A stretch of DNA of 64,000 nucleotides from Ephemerocybe angulata (GCA_013368325.1 JAACJK010000109.1:1550001-1614000); one strand, 5' to 3'. Counted from the stretch's first letter, positions 1-11,534 are shown. The notes: a model not told the origin generated them from the sequence alone. A program made the numbers and translations.

Positions 1-807
1 TTACGCAATGCGGAGTCGGTTGAGTTGGTTTGTCAAGTGAGTTGTCTCGACTTGCCTCGTGAAGTTTAACGACTGAATCGTCGATAGCACTCTCCTCAAC
101 TTCTTGACCACATACGTAAGTTAACAGTTCTACATAGAAATGTTTTTTCCCTGTATTGACATTGTTTCTAGGTTCTCCACGTGCAAATTTCCAAATTCCA
201 CGAACACCTGGGAAATGCGCGATCTCTAGATGAAATAGTACATATGCATGACGAACAGTAAGCAGGACCTCTTATCTCTCGTTTCAGGGTCTGACAACCA
301 CACTACAGCCTCGACCAAATGCAGACCCGATGTCTCCTATCCCCCAACGCCCCCGTGCTCCACCGCTCCATCATCTCAATTCTCGACATGTGCCTACACT
401 TCAGTGGGCTCTTCGTCTCCTATTCTGGAAACACAGCAGCGACACACGACGTCTCCCGGGGCTCGATAACCCTCAAACACCGCAGCCGGCGTCTCAAGAG
501 CCAGCAGCTCAACGTTATCGGGTTCGCGCCTGCCAGTGCCAGTTTCCGCGCGGAGAGTTCCGATGAGGACTCGGATGAAGAGTTTGACGAGGAGGGTCCT
601 GCGCCTGAGACGTCGTTCTCGTCGATGATTCAGGGGGAGGGGTATCGGGTTGATGATATGTTTGGGACGATCGAGCAGATGTCGAAGGAGTTGGATGGGT
701 TGGTGAGGTTTGTGAGGAGGGGGGTTGAAAGTCTGTCCGGAGGGGTGAGTGAAGCCGCGGCTACGTTTGGAGTTTTGGCGTTTGCCTTGGAAGATTGGGA
801 TCTCTAG
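1..807 (+). CDS. Gamma-tubulin complex component (Spc97/Spc98 family, GCP5-like), 3' part
   Basis: The C-terminal part of a gamma-tubulin ring complex subunit, which helps nucleate microtubules at the spindle pole body. The 5' end lies outside the window. Exons read by eye are 1-36, 88-115, 172-257 and 309-807, with introns of 51, 56 and 51 nt that keep one frame. The joined protein carries GCP landmarks: WFVNTLLNFLTTYVLHVQI, then SLDEIVHMHDEHLDQMQTRC, a predicted helix ILDMCLHFSGLF, an acidic insert (ESSDEDSDEEFDEE), and a tail ending FGVLAFALEDWDL. In GCP proteins this region is the gamma-tubulin-binding GRIP2 domain. The motif spacing resembles GCP5/GCP6 more than GCP2/GCP3, but the subtype is an inference. 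The stop codon overlaps the stop of the convergent F-box-like gene. Confidence 0.82.
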
Positions 808-2166
808 GCGAAATTACTAGAAATCGATCGTTTGGGGGGAGTAGAAGGGGAGATGTCGATTGACACAGCTAGTCGACCCGTCTGAGCAGCCCGAACGAGT
901 TTAGCGGATGCTTCTTCACAGAGTTGGTTGGTATTGCGTGGGTCGAATCCGCCATGTGAATTATACATCTTGAAGTTGAGCTTGACCATAAGTCCGCTAT
1001 TGGCTAGGCCGAAGAGGTATTCGTCAAGGAACGGCCATTCGTAAGCCTCTCGGAGAATGGAGACAGATTCGCCATTGGCCACTTTCAAGTTGTAAATTGC
1101 TGTGGTAATGATGATTTGCAGGGACAGCGATTCTAAGACCTCCAGATTTTTTGTTCCGTACTTGGAAAGGACCATTCTTAAGTCCTGAACAAACTGAGGG
1201 CAGTGCGGATCGGGACGCCCCCAGTGTGTGTCACCGGAGGAAAACACGCTTAGCTCGAGGTGTTTGACATGAGGAAGCAACAACATGTCCTCTTCATGAC
1301 CTATACTCGGTGTAAGCAATCCCATAGCCAAGGAGAAACAGGAAAGAACAGGGAGGGACTAACTCACAAGTGATGCTGTACCAGTGCACAACAAGTACGA
1401 TTCGTTCCACCGTCCCACGACATGCTCGGAGGACCTCAGTGCACGTAGTCCAATCGAGTGAGTTGTGGAAGACCATTTGAAGTGTCTTCAGGTGGGAAAA
1501 CATGCTTGGACTCGCAAGGGCAATGGTCCTGCAAATGAACTCGCTAGAACCCGCCACAACTAGCTCAGTCAAGGCCGTGCAACTGGTAGTAGAAGAAAGT
1601 GTTCTTATGCCTGTGCCAGGGCCCACCATCACGAGATGCAACCTCTTGAGGGACGGTGAGGAGAAAATAAGACTTGGGACACTCCTGAGACACTTTGCGG
1701 TTACTTCGTATATGCCGGGCTGCAAGAGACACTCCGCAATCGAATCTGCAACCTGCTTCGGAATTCGTCCCCAGTGGAGTACGTCGCCACAAGTTTCAAA
1801 GCCAGTAATTTGAACGGCTGATAAAGATGTGAGGCGTTGAAGTACTGGCGGTAGGTTTTCTATGAAGACTGTTTCGGCGAAAGCCGCCATTCGAATGTTA
1901 ATGGATTTGACGCAAGAGGCCAGTCTTTCGTTCGCCTCGAATAATTTGCGGAGATTTCTGAGCCGTTCCATTTGCTCCGAACGACGCGTCGTTCGGAGCA
2001 GGAGAAATTTATCCTCGTATCCGAGATCAACGCGCTTGAATATGTTCCTCCTTGCTCGAAAAGCGCATTGCTTCGATACCAAAGACAAGGAACGGAGCGT
2101 GGGCGGCGAGTCTTCAGCCTCGTCTATTATAAGCTCCAGCAGTTCGGGGGGGATGTAAGGCTGCAT
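804..2166 (-). CDS. F-box-like protein, family A copy 1
   Basis: One of four family A paralogs in the window. The N-terminal F-box-like helix reads PPELLELIIDEAEDSP, followed by SLVSKQCAFRARRNIFKRV, the usual basidiomycete F-box layout. The rest is a leucine-rich region without clear repeats. F-box proteins usually recruit substrates to SCF ubiquitin ligases; that role is inferred here. Exons 2166-1368 and 1300-804 join across a 67-nt intron (GTGAGT...TATAG) and give 431 aa. The intron lies at the same place as in the other three copies. I chose the second Met (2166) because it aligns with the paralogs; an upstream Met at 2184 is possible. The last residues differ from the paralogs and run into the stop shared with the gamma-tubulin complex gene. 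Confidence 0.8.
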
Positions 2167-2215
2167 TTCGTGGACAGTTGGCAAGAAGATGGCAAGGAGA
2201 TACAGTGTCGGGTGT

Positions 2216-2227
2216 TGTGGTTGAGAG
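2216..2227 (-). promoter_or_regulatory. Shared upstream motif CTCTCAACCACA
   Basis: The 12-mer CTCTCAACCACA on the minus strand lies 50 nt before the start codon of the family A F-box-like gene. The identical word occurs 55 nt upstream of the gene at 9553 and 38 nt upstream of the gene starting at 36142. It may mark a transcription start or a retained promoter/5' UTR element. Its function is not known. Confidence 0.5.
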
Positions 2228-2588
2228 CAAGCTGCAAAGGCCCATTTGATCGTACTTAGGCTGGTCTCAGATCACTTGGAACCTAGCCCCTATAATTAGG
2301 GGAGGTCAGAATTGGGATTCTGGTAAATTACACTAGAATCGTCGTCAACTCAAGAGGTTATGCGTGACTCACTGTTGATTCGAGAGCTCCGCCCTTTTGC
2401 TTTCCCTCTGTCACAGAATTCTGCTCAGACTCACAATGCGAAATCACATGAATCCCCAACTCTTACCTCCCCCAATGGCCCGTAGAACTTAGGAAAGTAT
2501 TCCGGGGTTCTGCTGCCATCGCATGCATACAATTCTCGGGACAGTTACATTGGCATTATTATTACAGAAGATGTGAATGTGGCTAACC
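2228..2588. other. Intergenic stretch, nothing recognised
   Basis: Non-coding stretch between the family A F-box-like gene (minus, upstream side) and the 3' end of the dehydrogenase gene. I see no gene, repeat or RNA structure in it. Confidence 0.5.
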
Positions 2589-4875
2589 TCAGTTACCCAG
2601 CCCCCCAAAGGTAATCAACTTCTCATTCATATAATCACTAATCCCATGACCTCCCTCCCTTCCCAACCCACTTTCCTTAACTCCCCCAAACGGAATCGCA
2701 GCCTGACTGATCAACCCGGTATTCGCACCAACCATCCCCACCTCCAACCTCTCCGCAACGCGCCACACGCGCCCCACATCCCTCGAGAAGAAGTACCCTG
2801 CGAGCCCAACATCCGAGTCATTCGCCAAGCGGATCACCTCCTCCTCGGTCTCAAACTTGGTGAGCGCGGCGAGGGGCCCGAACGTCTCCTCAGTGTTGAT
2901 GAGGGCGTTATGCGGGACGTCGCTGAGGACGGTGGGGATGAAGAAGCTGGTGTTCGGGATGGCCTTGCCGCCGACGAGGACCTGTGCGCCTTTCGAGACA
3001 GCATCGGAGACGTGGAGTTCCACCTTTTCGACGGCCCGGGTGTGGATGAGAGGACCGTGTGTGCTAGAGTGACAAATATCAGTACTTGGGTGGAAGTTCG
3101 AGGGAGGAAATGGGTGGCGCATACGTTTCGTCGTCGAGCCCATCGCCAACTTTGAAGGCAGCGACTCGCTCTGCCAGACGAGATGCGAATTCCGCGTAGA
3201 CGCCCGATTGGACGTAGATACGGTTGGCGCAGACACATGTCTGGCCGCTTCCGCGGAACTTACAGACAATCGCAGCTGAAAAAGTGGCGTGAGTTAAGGC
3301 GCACTCAGCATGAGATAGAAACTGACCTTCGATAGCTTCGTCTATATTCGCATCATCGAAAACAATGAACGGCGCATTCCCTCCAGCCTCGAGGGAGACT
3401 CTTACCAAGGGAAGTATTCCGTCAGTAAATTAAGGGGCCACAGTGCATGGAAGGAACTCACTTCTTCAAGGTAGTGGCAGCGAGACCAGCAAGGATTTTC
3501 GCAACAGGCGTAGATCCCGTGAAGGTGATTTTCTTAACCACCTTGCTCTCGCACATCTCGCGGCCGACTGTGGCGACATTCTTCTGGGTCGTGACCAGAT
3601 TGATGACACCAGGAGGAATACCAGCGCGGATAGACAGCTGGGCAAGGGTTCTTCGTCAGTGTCGGCGAGAAGAATTGAATCTTATTGAGATGATTCACCT
3701 CGGCAAGCGCGAGCGCGGAGAATGGGGTTTCGGGAGGGGGCTTGATGACCGCCGTGCAGCCGGCTGCGAGAGCCGCGCCCAGTTTGCGCGTAATCATCGC
3801 TGAAGGGAAGTTCCATGGTGTAAGGATAGACCTAAGTATGAGTGTCAGTTGGTGGTCTAATATATTATCACTTTAGCACGCGATAGGCATACACAACACC
3901 AATGGGTTGCTTGATGACAACGTTCCGTGTCCCGGGGAAAGCAGATGGGATGTGTTCTGCGTGGTGTGGCCTTGGGTCAGTGGAGATTCGCAGATAGGTT
4001 CTGGATACGGACGGACCTCCGTATGTCCTGACAGCTTCTTCAGCTGTAAGATTCAGTGAAATTGGTCAGAAACCCCATAGAGAACGTCAGGTGGTCTTCT
4101 GAACGTACCGAACCACTGTAACGCGTTGTCATGAGCATCTGCAACCGTGATTCATGTATTGGATCCGACGTACCTCGAGGAAAGATGCGCTGTATGAGTT
4201 CTCGCCCTATCATACGGTAAGTCCCTTGAGTATGCATGACTTCGTAGCAGGCTCATCGCACCTTGGCCTCGGTCAGAGTCTTGCCGTTCTCCAGCGTCTA
4301 TGAACACCAGTAAGCATGACGTCAGGACAACATCAACTACTAGGAGAGCTCACGATGAGGCGGGAAAGGTCTTCATGGTGCTGCTTCATGAGCTGGAAGA
4401 ACTTCATAAGGAGGTCATGGCGTTCCTTTAAAACAAGTCATGAGCTAACTGAATGTGAAGTGCACTCACCGCTATGGGCGAGGTCACCGGCGAGTAACCG
4501 GAACTGAATATCATTGGGAACTCACCTTCGCGGTCGTCCGACTCCATGCTGGGAATGCTCTAGCAGCAGCCTCAATAGCCTCCTTGGTCTCCTCAAGACC
4601 CATCTCTGGTACAGTGCCCAGCTCATCGTTCGTTGCGGGGTCTGCGGGCGAGCATGGTGAGCGCGCGGCGAACCAAGGAGATCTAGCCATTCCAAAAACG
4701 CACTGGTTACGACAATCTTTTCGCCGCTCTTCGCGTCGACCCACTTCCCATCGATCAAGCTTTGGAACTTGATGAGCGAGGGGTCCTGGAGTCCGAACTA
4801 CATCGTGGACACAGTCAGTCGTCGTACAGATAGGAGCAGCGCTCCACCAACCACAGCGGCTTGTGAACTGGCCAT
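2589..4875 (-). CDS. UGA2: Succinate-semialdehyde dehydrogenase, NAD(P)+ (aldehyde dehydrogenase superfamily)
   Basis: Oxidises succinate semialdehyde to succinate, the last step of the GABA shunt. The gene is split into about ten short exons. Read in order, the protein shows [58 protein letters not shown] (nucleotide-binding region), [20 protein letters not shown] with the catalytic Glu, [11 protein letters not shown] with the catalytic Cys, [18 protein letters not shown], and [14 protein letters not shown] near the end. The last motif and NTGLIS before it are typical of the SSADH subfamily. The start at 4875 (MASSQAAV) precedes a short first intron whose donor is unusual (GTTGGT), so the first exon is less certain. 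No mitochondrial presequence is obvious. Gene order gives no pathway partner. Confidence 0.88.
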
Positions 4876-5271
4876 TCTTGCGTAAACTGAGGGGTATAGA
4901 TGAGGTTTAAGCGATGCCAGGTGGGTTCGTGTGTAAAGGGGTGAGAGGGAGACTCGAATAGCCGTTGGAAATCGCATCCGGGCGTTCTTATGGTGGTCGT
5001 ACCGGCACAGCGAGATAGACAGTGGTCATCGGGCGCCAATGCATCTCATCTCGGCCATCAATTGATTGGTCAACACAGGAAGTTAGGGGCTTCACGGTCA
5101 GGACTAGACTCGTGACCAGTGCCGCTCTATGAGGCGAAACTATCGAGGTCGACCCTCATAGAGGGATCGGTTACAGGTCTAGGTCAGGACTCGGATCTCA
5201 TGCGATTCAGGGAGTGGATATATTCAATAGATATTGTAAATGGTCTGTTTAAATTTTGGAAGTCTAGACAG

Positions 5272-6646
5272 TCATCCGTGCTTCTTCCCCCTACCCACAT
5301 GTTTCTTACTGTCCGGAACCTCCAAAAACCCTCCAACATCCAACGCATTTCGAGCAGCTTGGTTGATGTGTTTGAACCTATCGGGGCCTAGATGGATGCC
5401 ACCGAAGTACCGAGTCACGACTACGAGAACGTTGTTTACTTCCTAATACGAAGGTAAGTATATCGACAATTGTTCAAAGATTGGGGCTTTGCTTACAAGG
5501 ATTTGCAACAAATGGGCAAGACGGCCACCAGCTGCTGTTTCGCCATCGTCATCGTTATCTGTAGAAGCATGAGTAAGTGGAGAGTTCAAAGACGTACAAG
5601 GAGGGTACCATACCTTGGTGCAGAAGAGTACCGACTTGGCATCGCCAGGCGTTGATTATCGGATGCGCAGCTCTCGCTATCCTCCTATCTGACATCAAGT
5701 GCGATAATATTTGCGGGACCTAGGAGAGCAATGGTTGAGTATACGCAATCCCACGGTATGAGTAGAGTAGGTATAAAACGCACCTGTGACGGATCTGTGA
5801 TTTGACACGCCCGTCCAATGAACGTACTCTTGCGATCTTGGATTGCCTCCCCAACATGCAATACAATTCCCGGGGGCATTTCTACCACTTCTGCAGAGTC
5901 TTCGGCGTGCTTTCGTTTCGCCTGTGAAGCACCGCTCTCGCGGGTACCACCGGACGCTGTGGCAGTCGAGCCAGATGCTTCTCTAGCCTCATCCCGGACC
6001 AGCTGTCCAGCTTTCTCCAAGCTTAGATGCCCTTCATACCAGGCCACGCAGCATTCGAGGACATTCTGAAGCCCGTCGAAGACACACGGCTGGTCTTCAA
6101 TGAATTGGACCCCACTGACAGAGATATACGTTCGGATGATTGAGCCGAATAGTCCGGGGTCGACACCAAATGCCCCTATGTATCTTGAGAGTAGCTGGAG
6201 TTGTGGAGAGGTGGAAGAGGGGTACGTCGGTGGAAGAGAAACGAGGATTTTGATAGCGACGTCTTCATGTGGAGGAGGAAAGCTGACCGTCGTTACCGAC
6301 AACAATAGGTGATAACTCGATGCAACATACCTCAAAGTAACTTGACATCTGATGGTATCTGGATCCTTATTTCCTTCTCCGTTCCCCTCAGACGATTGAT
6401 AGAGACGGATCGCGCTTTCGCCATAGATTGACTGAAGAACTGAGCCATAGCCTGTTGGACTTTGGATAGCAGAGGTCCGATAGGTAACGTACCCTCTATT
6501 TCTGAAGCGACCTGTTCCTTCTCTGGATCTTCCGACAGCTTCGACAAGAGCTCTTGAAGCTGTTCGACATACTTGCTGTCGTCGACTGGTGGAGGAGAAG
6601 GAGTACGAGGCATTTGGCCAACACGAAATAAGCTTTGACTCGACAT
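5272..6646 (-). CDS. YIH1: IMPACT/YIH1 homologue (RWD domain + UPF0029)
   Basis: Homologue of IMPACT/Yih1, which binds Gcn1 and restrains activation of the eIF2alpha kinase Gcn2. Several short introns split the gene. The N-terminal part gives an RWD domain: SVLQSIYGESAIRLYQ, then SLPPTYPSSTSPQLQLLSRY. A linker follows, then the UPF0029 domain: AIQDRKSTFIGRACQITDPS, HLMSDRRIARAAHPIINAWR, DNDDDGETAAGGRLAHLLQI and VVVTRYFGGIHLGPDRF. These last motifs are diagnostic. The protein ends KKHVGRGKKHG at 5272. The start at 6646 (MSSQSLFRVGQ) is the first in-frame Met; a second lies at 6613. The gene is head-to-head with the thiamine gene at 6721, with 74 bp between start codons. Confidence 0.9.
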
Positions 6647-6720
6647 TGATTACGGGCATCAAATAATGTCAGGCAAACTGGACTGATTAGATTAGATTCT
6701 CCTCTTGAACAGCAACCGCC
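6647..6720. promoter_or_regulatory. Compact bidirectional promoter region
   Basis: Only 74 bp separate the start codons of the divergent IMPACT-like and THI20-like genes, so the two 5' UTRs and core promoters must overlap or lie inside each other. The stretch holds the tandem word GATTAGATTAGATT at 6685-6698, which also occurs upstream of the F-box-like gene starting at 36142. I see no TPP riboswitch elements. Confidence 0.6.
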
Positions 6721-8855
6721 ATGTCGAGGTCGCCACTTCAGCGCGCTGCAGAGGACTGCGCTCTGCTCACAATAGCTGGCTCTGACTGCAGTGGAGGTGC
6801 AGGAATACAAGTGGGACCTCCAACGAACTCGACTCAGCCTTCGACGAAGCGAACTAATGTGTTGTCAAGGCCGACTTGAAAACATTTGCCGCACACGGAT
6901 GCTATGGCATGAGCGTTCTTACTGCCTTGACTGCCCAAAACACGATGGAGGTCAAGGGAGTCCACCCCATACCACCGTCATTTGTCGGAGACCAGGTGCG
7001 TTTTCAAATGTTCTTTATGGTCATTGTGGATTCGTTGACGCCTAGTAGATTCGCAGCGTGATCGTGGACGTGAAGCCCCACGCAATTAAGACGGGAATGT
7101 TGTGTAACGCGGAGATCGCTGCTGAAGTTGCTAGTGTCTTGCAGGCATACAAGCACGCTGGAAGCACCGCGCCAATTGTTTGCGACCCTGTCTGTGTGTC
7201 TACTTCAGGACATACCCTGCTCGAGTCCGACTCCCTGGGCGTCCTTCTCAAAGAGATCTTCCCCATATGCACTCTGGTGACTCCAAACAAGTCTGAAGCC
7301 GAACTCCTGCTTGGGTATCTCGACGAACCGATAGAGATATCGAGCTTGGACAACATACTCCACGCAGCTGACCGCCTGGCTTCGCTTGGACGGTGCTCCG
7401 TGCTTCTCAAGGGAGGCCACTTTGTTTCGACAATGGAAGACGTGCGCGATTTTTCAGGACGCCATCCGTCTCTACAAGTTGTCAAGCAAAATATCTTCGA
7501 TGAGAACATGGAGATCCTCCAAGTCGTGTCGACTGGATTAGAACCTCGCAAATTGGTAGTCGATCTGTTGTATGAGCAGAGTGGACAGACGACTGCCTAC
7601 ATTCGGCCTCGAATAGAATCTACGAGCACCCATGGAACCGGATGCACGCTCTCATCTGCGATTGCCTGTGAACTTGCCCAAGGGAACTCACGTATGTTGA
7701 TTCATGTCAGCCAGGGTGTCTATCTAATCAAATGATTTCCCCCAGTGAGAGACGCCGTTGCAAGCGCGTCAATGTATACGCATCTCGGTATTCTGACCGC
7801 GCAGTCTATTGGAAAGGGGAATGGTCCACTTAACCACCTCCATAGCGTCGAGAAGTCGACCGTACCCAGGTACTGGTCATTTCCCACTCTTATCGTCGGT
7901 CGTAACTCTGAACACTACCTTTGTAGAAGAACCTCCGTCAACCCATATCCGTTTACATACCTTCTCATCAAGCATACGAATGAGATTTGGAAAAGCTACG
8001 TCCAACATGACTTCGTGAAGCAGCTGGGGAAAGGTGTTCTTTCGAGGGAGTCCTTCGTGTATTTCATCAAGTGGGGGTTATTCTCCAGTTAATTCTGGGT
8101 ATGCATTGACTCTTTTGACCGCCAGACAGGATTACCACTATCTCAAATACTACTCCAGGGCATATGGGTGCGTATCAACCAACTCACCACATTACGAGAC
8201 TGCTGAGGTTTTCCCTGTAGACTCCTCGCAGCGAAAGCATCCACTTTCCCCTCCATTCGAAGCGCGACTGAAGTCATACTGAACGTTCTAAAAGAAATAT
8301 CTACTCATACGACCTTTTGCGAGTCTTTCGGTGTCACTCCAGAAGAGTTGGAAGCTACTCCAGAATCAACGGCTACCACTGCGTATGGTGCTTATATTCT
8401 GAACGTAGGACTTCAAGGTGAGCTCCGAAGCTCCAAGTCGAATGTTTGAACTGATCCGGCTTACTCGTCGTACAGGCGACCAAGCCAAGCTGATCATGGC
8501 GCTCATGGCTTGTCTCTTGGGGTATGGTGAGGTCGGGCTGTGGTTGAAAAAGGAAGCCAGTCGTTCTGGGTCTGGAATCGTTTTGGAAGGGAATCCGTAT
8601 AAAAAGTGGATCGAGGATTATTCGGGAGAGCATTATCAGGGTGCTGTTCGAATGGGTATTGGTGTGTCCTACTTGCTTTCTTGGTTGCCAGTATCGTTGT
8701 GTTGATGTACCTTCGTCTTTGCAGAGTCCATCGAGAAACTGGTTGAGAACGACGGACCTTCGCCTGAGAGGTTGCAGGAGTGGAAGGATGTTTGGAGGAG
8801 GTGTACGGAGTTGGAGAAAGGCTTTTGGGATGCGGCAATGGTGCAAGCTACGTAA
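6721..8855 (+). CDS. THI20: HMP/HMP-P kinase with C-terminal TENA/thiaminase II domain
   Basis: Bifunctional thiamine enzyme. The N-terminal ThiD-type domain phosphorylates hydroxymethylpyrimidine twice. The C-terminal TENA/THI-4 domain salvages thiamine breakdown products. Seen directly: [16 protein letters not shown] joined by an intron to [20 protein letters not shown], then [37 protein letters not shown], and [14 protein letters not shown] with the catalytic anion-hole Cys. The TENA part shows [62 protein letters not shown] and [11 protein letters not shown] near the C-terminus. About eight introns interrupt it. Two-domain architecture and order match yeast Thi20/Thi21, although yeast carries further duplications. 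Control by thiamine would be expected, but no riboswitch is visible. Confidence 0.92.
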
Positions 8856-8969
8856 CCTTTGGGAATTCTTTCAAACTGATGGAACCCATCTATGTTCCAG
8901 GCGAGTGCAGGTACAAGTACAACTTGTTCTTCATTAAGAAACAGCACCAGCTTGTCCTAAAGAAAAGCT

Positions 8970-9270
8970 TCACTGCATAAATTGATATCCAAGCCACACC
9001 TGAATGCTGGTGAGCCCGTCGAATGTGGGGGGTTGATTCAACTTGAACTCTTCTTCTGGTATCGTGACAGAATAGGAACCCCCGATCCCCATCCCCCATA
9101 GCTGCAAGCCGGGTGGCGCCCCGAATTGAAGTCAAAGGGGGTCAGCTCTTGTGATGAGACCCGAGCCGTGATGTTATCGAATCTGGCTGGAAGGACCGAC
9201 TCTTGCATGACTCCGTCTGGGCGCTTTTTTCCTTGCCGCTCTCTCATTTGGGCAGGGCAGGGAGTCACGC
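8970..9270 (-). pseudogene. Decayed 3' fragment of the glycine-rich/helical protein family
   Basis: On the minus strand one frame reads LWGMGIGGSYSVTIPEEEF, then PPTFDGLTSIQVWLGYQF and a stop at 8970. This matches the extreme C-terminus of the protein encoded at 20965-23717 (LWGMGVGGLYTITIPKKEF, then HPTFDGLKEIEVWIKYQF). Just upstream the frame is broken by a TGA, and the probable continuation sits in another frame with only weak similarity. The N-terminal 800 or so residues are absent. It lies 115 bp beyond the stop of the THI20-like gene, in convergent orientation. The simplest reading is a truncated, frame-shifted copy. A short cryptic gene with an intron here is less likely. Confidence 0.65.
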
Positions 9271-9383
9271 AAGATTGACAAAAATATGAGGACGTATGAG
9301 GTGATGAGAATGACTTTGGTTGCTACACTCTTCGAAAACCTCTGAGTATGAGTCCTTGTCAGGTCCTTGGTATTAAGACTAAA

Positions 9384-9396
9384 TCTTATCTTATCA
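9384..9396 (+). promoter_or_regulatory. Tandem GATA-type motif upstream of F-box-like gene
   Basis: TCTTATCTTATCA carries two overlapping GATAAG sites on the reverse strand, the core bound by fungal GATA factors. It lies 157 bp before the start codon at 9553. The same 12-base core recurs 178 bp before the start at 11535 and 146 bp before ATG29 at 19409. Binding is inferred only. Confidence 0.4.
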
Positions 9397-9485
9397 GGAA
9401 TGGGGGAATCTGATCATGACATGTGCATCAATGACGGTCGCGTCAAACTGGCAGTGACATTGACAACACGCGGATGACGAGGTTG

Positions 9486-9497
9486 CTCTCAACCACA
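9486..9497 (+). promoter_or_regulatory. Shared upstream motif CTCTCAACCACA
   Basis: Identical 12-mer to those upstream of the family A genes starting at 2166 and 36142. Here it lies 55 nt before the start codon at 9553, in the same orientation relative to the gene. Confidence 0.5.
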
Positions 9498-9552
9498 GTT
9501 CCGCCGCAGAACGTGGCTTCCCACTTTTCCTCGATCCCCCAAGCTTAACGAG

Positions 9553-10915
9553 ATGGAACCTCGCATCGCCCCAGAGATTCTCGACCTCATAATAGATGAG
9601 GCTGAAGAGTCGACACTCACGCTCTATTCCCTATCATTGGTTTCCAGGCAGTGCGCTATTCGGGCGAGGAGATACATATTCAAGCACGTTCACCTTGGAT
9701 GTCCCGAGGGCACTTCCCCGCGTGACGGCGAGAAGCAATCTCTGCGGCTCAGGGATTTCCTCGAATTGGTGAAGGCAAACGAGCCACTAGCCGCTTGCGT
9801 CCAGTCCCTCTGCATCCGTATGGCGTCTTTTTGGGGAACAGAGCGATTCGAAGACGACGAAACTTTCATCGAAAACCTTCCACCACTACTACAACGCCTC
9901 CCCTCTCTAACGTCCATCAGAACGACTGCCCCTGAGAACGGTGATGTCTACAACTGGCCGCAAGTTCCGACGCTCGTCAAGAGTGCCATTGCGGACTGTT
10001 GCTCACGGCCGAGCATTCGTAAAGTCGCTTTCGCAGGCTTCTGGAGCCTCCCATTCGAGCTTCTCTTAGCCTCTCCGGGCCTCGAATCCATGGATCTCGC
10101 CCTGGTGAGCCCGCCGGGTGCAGCCAAAGCAGTACTAGACCCTACTGTCATCCAGGGCTGCACGCAATTGACAGAACTAGTCTTGAGCGAAGCTTCCAAC
10201 ATCATCCGCCCTATCTTGCTCGCGAATCCAAACGCAATATCCTCTTTGAAGACATTGCAAATGGTCGTGGTCGATCCAGATGAGTGGGACACGTACCAGT
10301 GCATCCTCCGAGTGTGCCACGCGTCTCTGCAAAATCTGACACTTCGTCGATGCCGCTACGAATCTGGTGAGCCAGCCAATTTTATCACTGAAAGTATGGA
10401 GATGCTCATGATGAATAGCAATCAAAGGGGGTGTCCCGGTACTCCGCGCAGTGAAGCATCTCGAATTCATGATAAACGCCGTCCATTCCTGGAGCAGGAT
10501 GTATATCTATGAGCGTGAAGATGGACGTGAGATACTCGACTTGAAATCCCTCCTCTCCCAGCACGGAACCAAGGACTTAGATGTCCTCGAGTCCCTCACT
10601 TTACAAGTTTGCTTACGGACTGGAGAACCTTTCAATCATGAACAACGTTTCGCCATCCTACAAGGCACGGATGCGTGGGGAGCTGTTGACGACTACCTGT
10701 GCAGTGGCACCAACCGGCGGTTTGGTGTCAATCTCAACTTCGAGATTGTTGTGCATACCGACAGAGTAGATCCGCATGACAAAATAGAAGTTACAAAACA
10801 ACTCTCCGAGGGAGCAGCCACTATACTCGCGCAGACTGCCAAAGCGGGCCGCCTTTCCACATCCGTAGCCATTCTCACTGGCTACGAGGATGCGCGGCGG
10901 GGTGACTCCTGGTGA
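9553..10915 (+). CDS. F-box-like protein, family A copy 2
   Basis: Paralog of the genes at 804-2166, 11535-12936 and 34774-36142. Exons 9553-10366 and 10428-10915 join across a 61-nt intron (GTGAGC...AAAG) and give 433 aa. The N-terminal F-box-like segment reads PEILDLIIDEAEESTLTLY and SLVSRQCAIRARRYIFKHV. Shared later blocks include ASCVQSL-type and ENLPPLLQRLPSLTSIRT, and after the intron VKHLEFMI and SLTLQVCL. The leucine spacing suggests a solenoid or substrate-binding half, but no canonical LRR can be claimed. It lies in tandem with the next family A gene, 619 bp away, and is likely one arm of a local duplication. Confidence 0.85.
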
Positions 10916-11344
10916 CACGCAACTCAAGCTGCCTCACCTTCAGAAAGCTCGGCCGTGGCCAGTGCCCATCATCGAACCCCACCATTCTTCTTTACCTGGC
11001 CTGTCCCATCACTCATTTCGTGTTGCCATAATGTTCTCAATCACTCTCCTTTCTGAAGCACCGCCATTTTCATAGATTTGTTGGTGGTACATAGTGGTAC
11101 ATCCATGCTTTTACATTCGTCCTGTTAGCAAGAGGTATTATGCTTTAAGCGCCCACCGTCCCGATAGGCGCTTCCAAAATTGGGCCCTCAAATTGGAGAA
11201 AACTAAGTCATCGCAGCCACCATCGACATTTGGGTCTGATCCAGGTGTGATTATAAAGTTCTTGAGCCAGACTTAACCTCAACAGATTATCAGGTGAGGT
11301 CACCGGTAAGTGTTCGACGTTCAGAAGTTCCGCAGAGTTGTCCA

Positions 11345-11357
11345 TCTTATCTTATCT
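11345..11357 (+). promoter_or_regulatory. Tandem GATA-type motif upstream of F-box-like gene
   Basis: TCTTATCTTATCT, two overlapping GATAAG cores on the reverse strand, 178 bp before the start codon at 11535. It matches the element at 9384 and is identical to the one at 19251. Confidence 0.4.
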
Positions 11358-11534
11358 AGCTTCATTTTACGTCAGCCTGTGCAGCCTTGCCCGCTGACCA
11401 CTACTTACATAGCCTGCCACCAGCGACTTCAAGTTCTGTTGGTTCTCTCCATCGTCACTCAACCGTCACTGGTCGACTAGTCACTACCCGTTGCTTATCG
11501 CGACGTGATTTTCTGACTTCCTTCAAGACTTCAG

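Noticed and set aside
5119..5655. Plus-strand frames next to the dehydrogenase gene
   Set aside because: They are antisense to the last exons of the IMPACT-like gene, whose diagnostic motifs are on the minus strand.
6647..7000. TPP riboswitch in the thiamine gene
   Set aside because: Fungal examples sit in 5' UTR introns with conserved CTGAGA-type loops; only 74 bp lie upstream and no such elements are visible.
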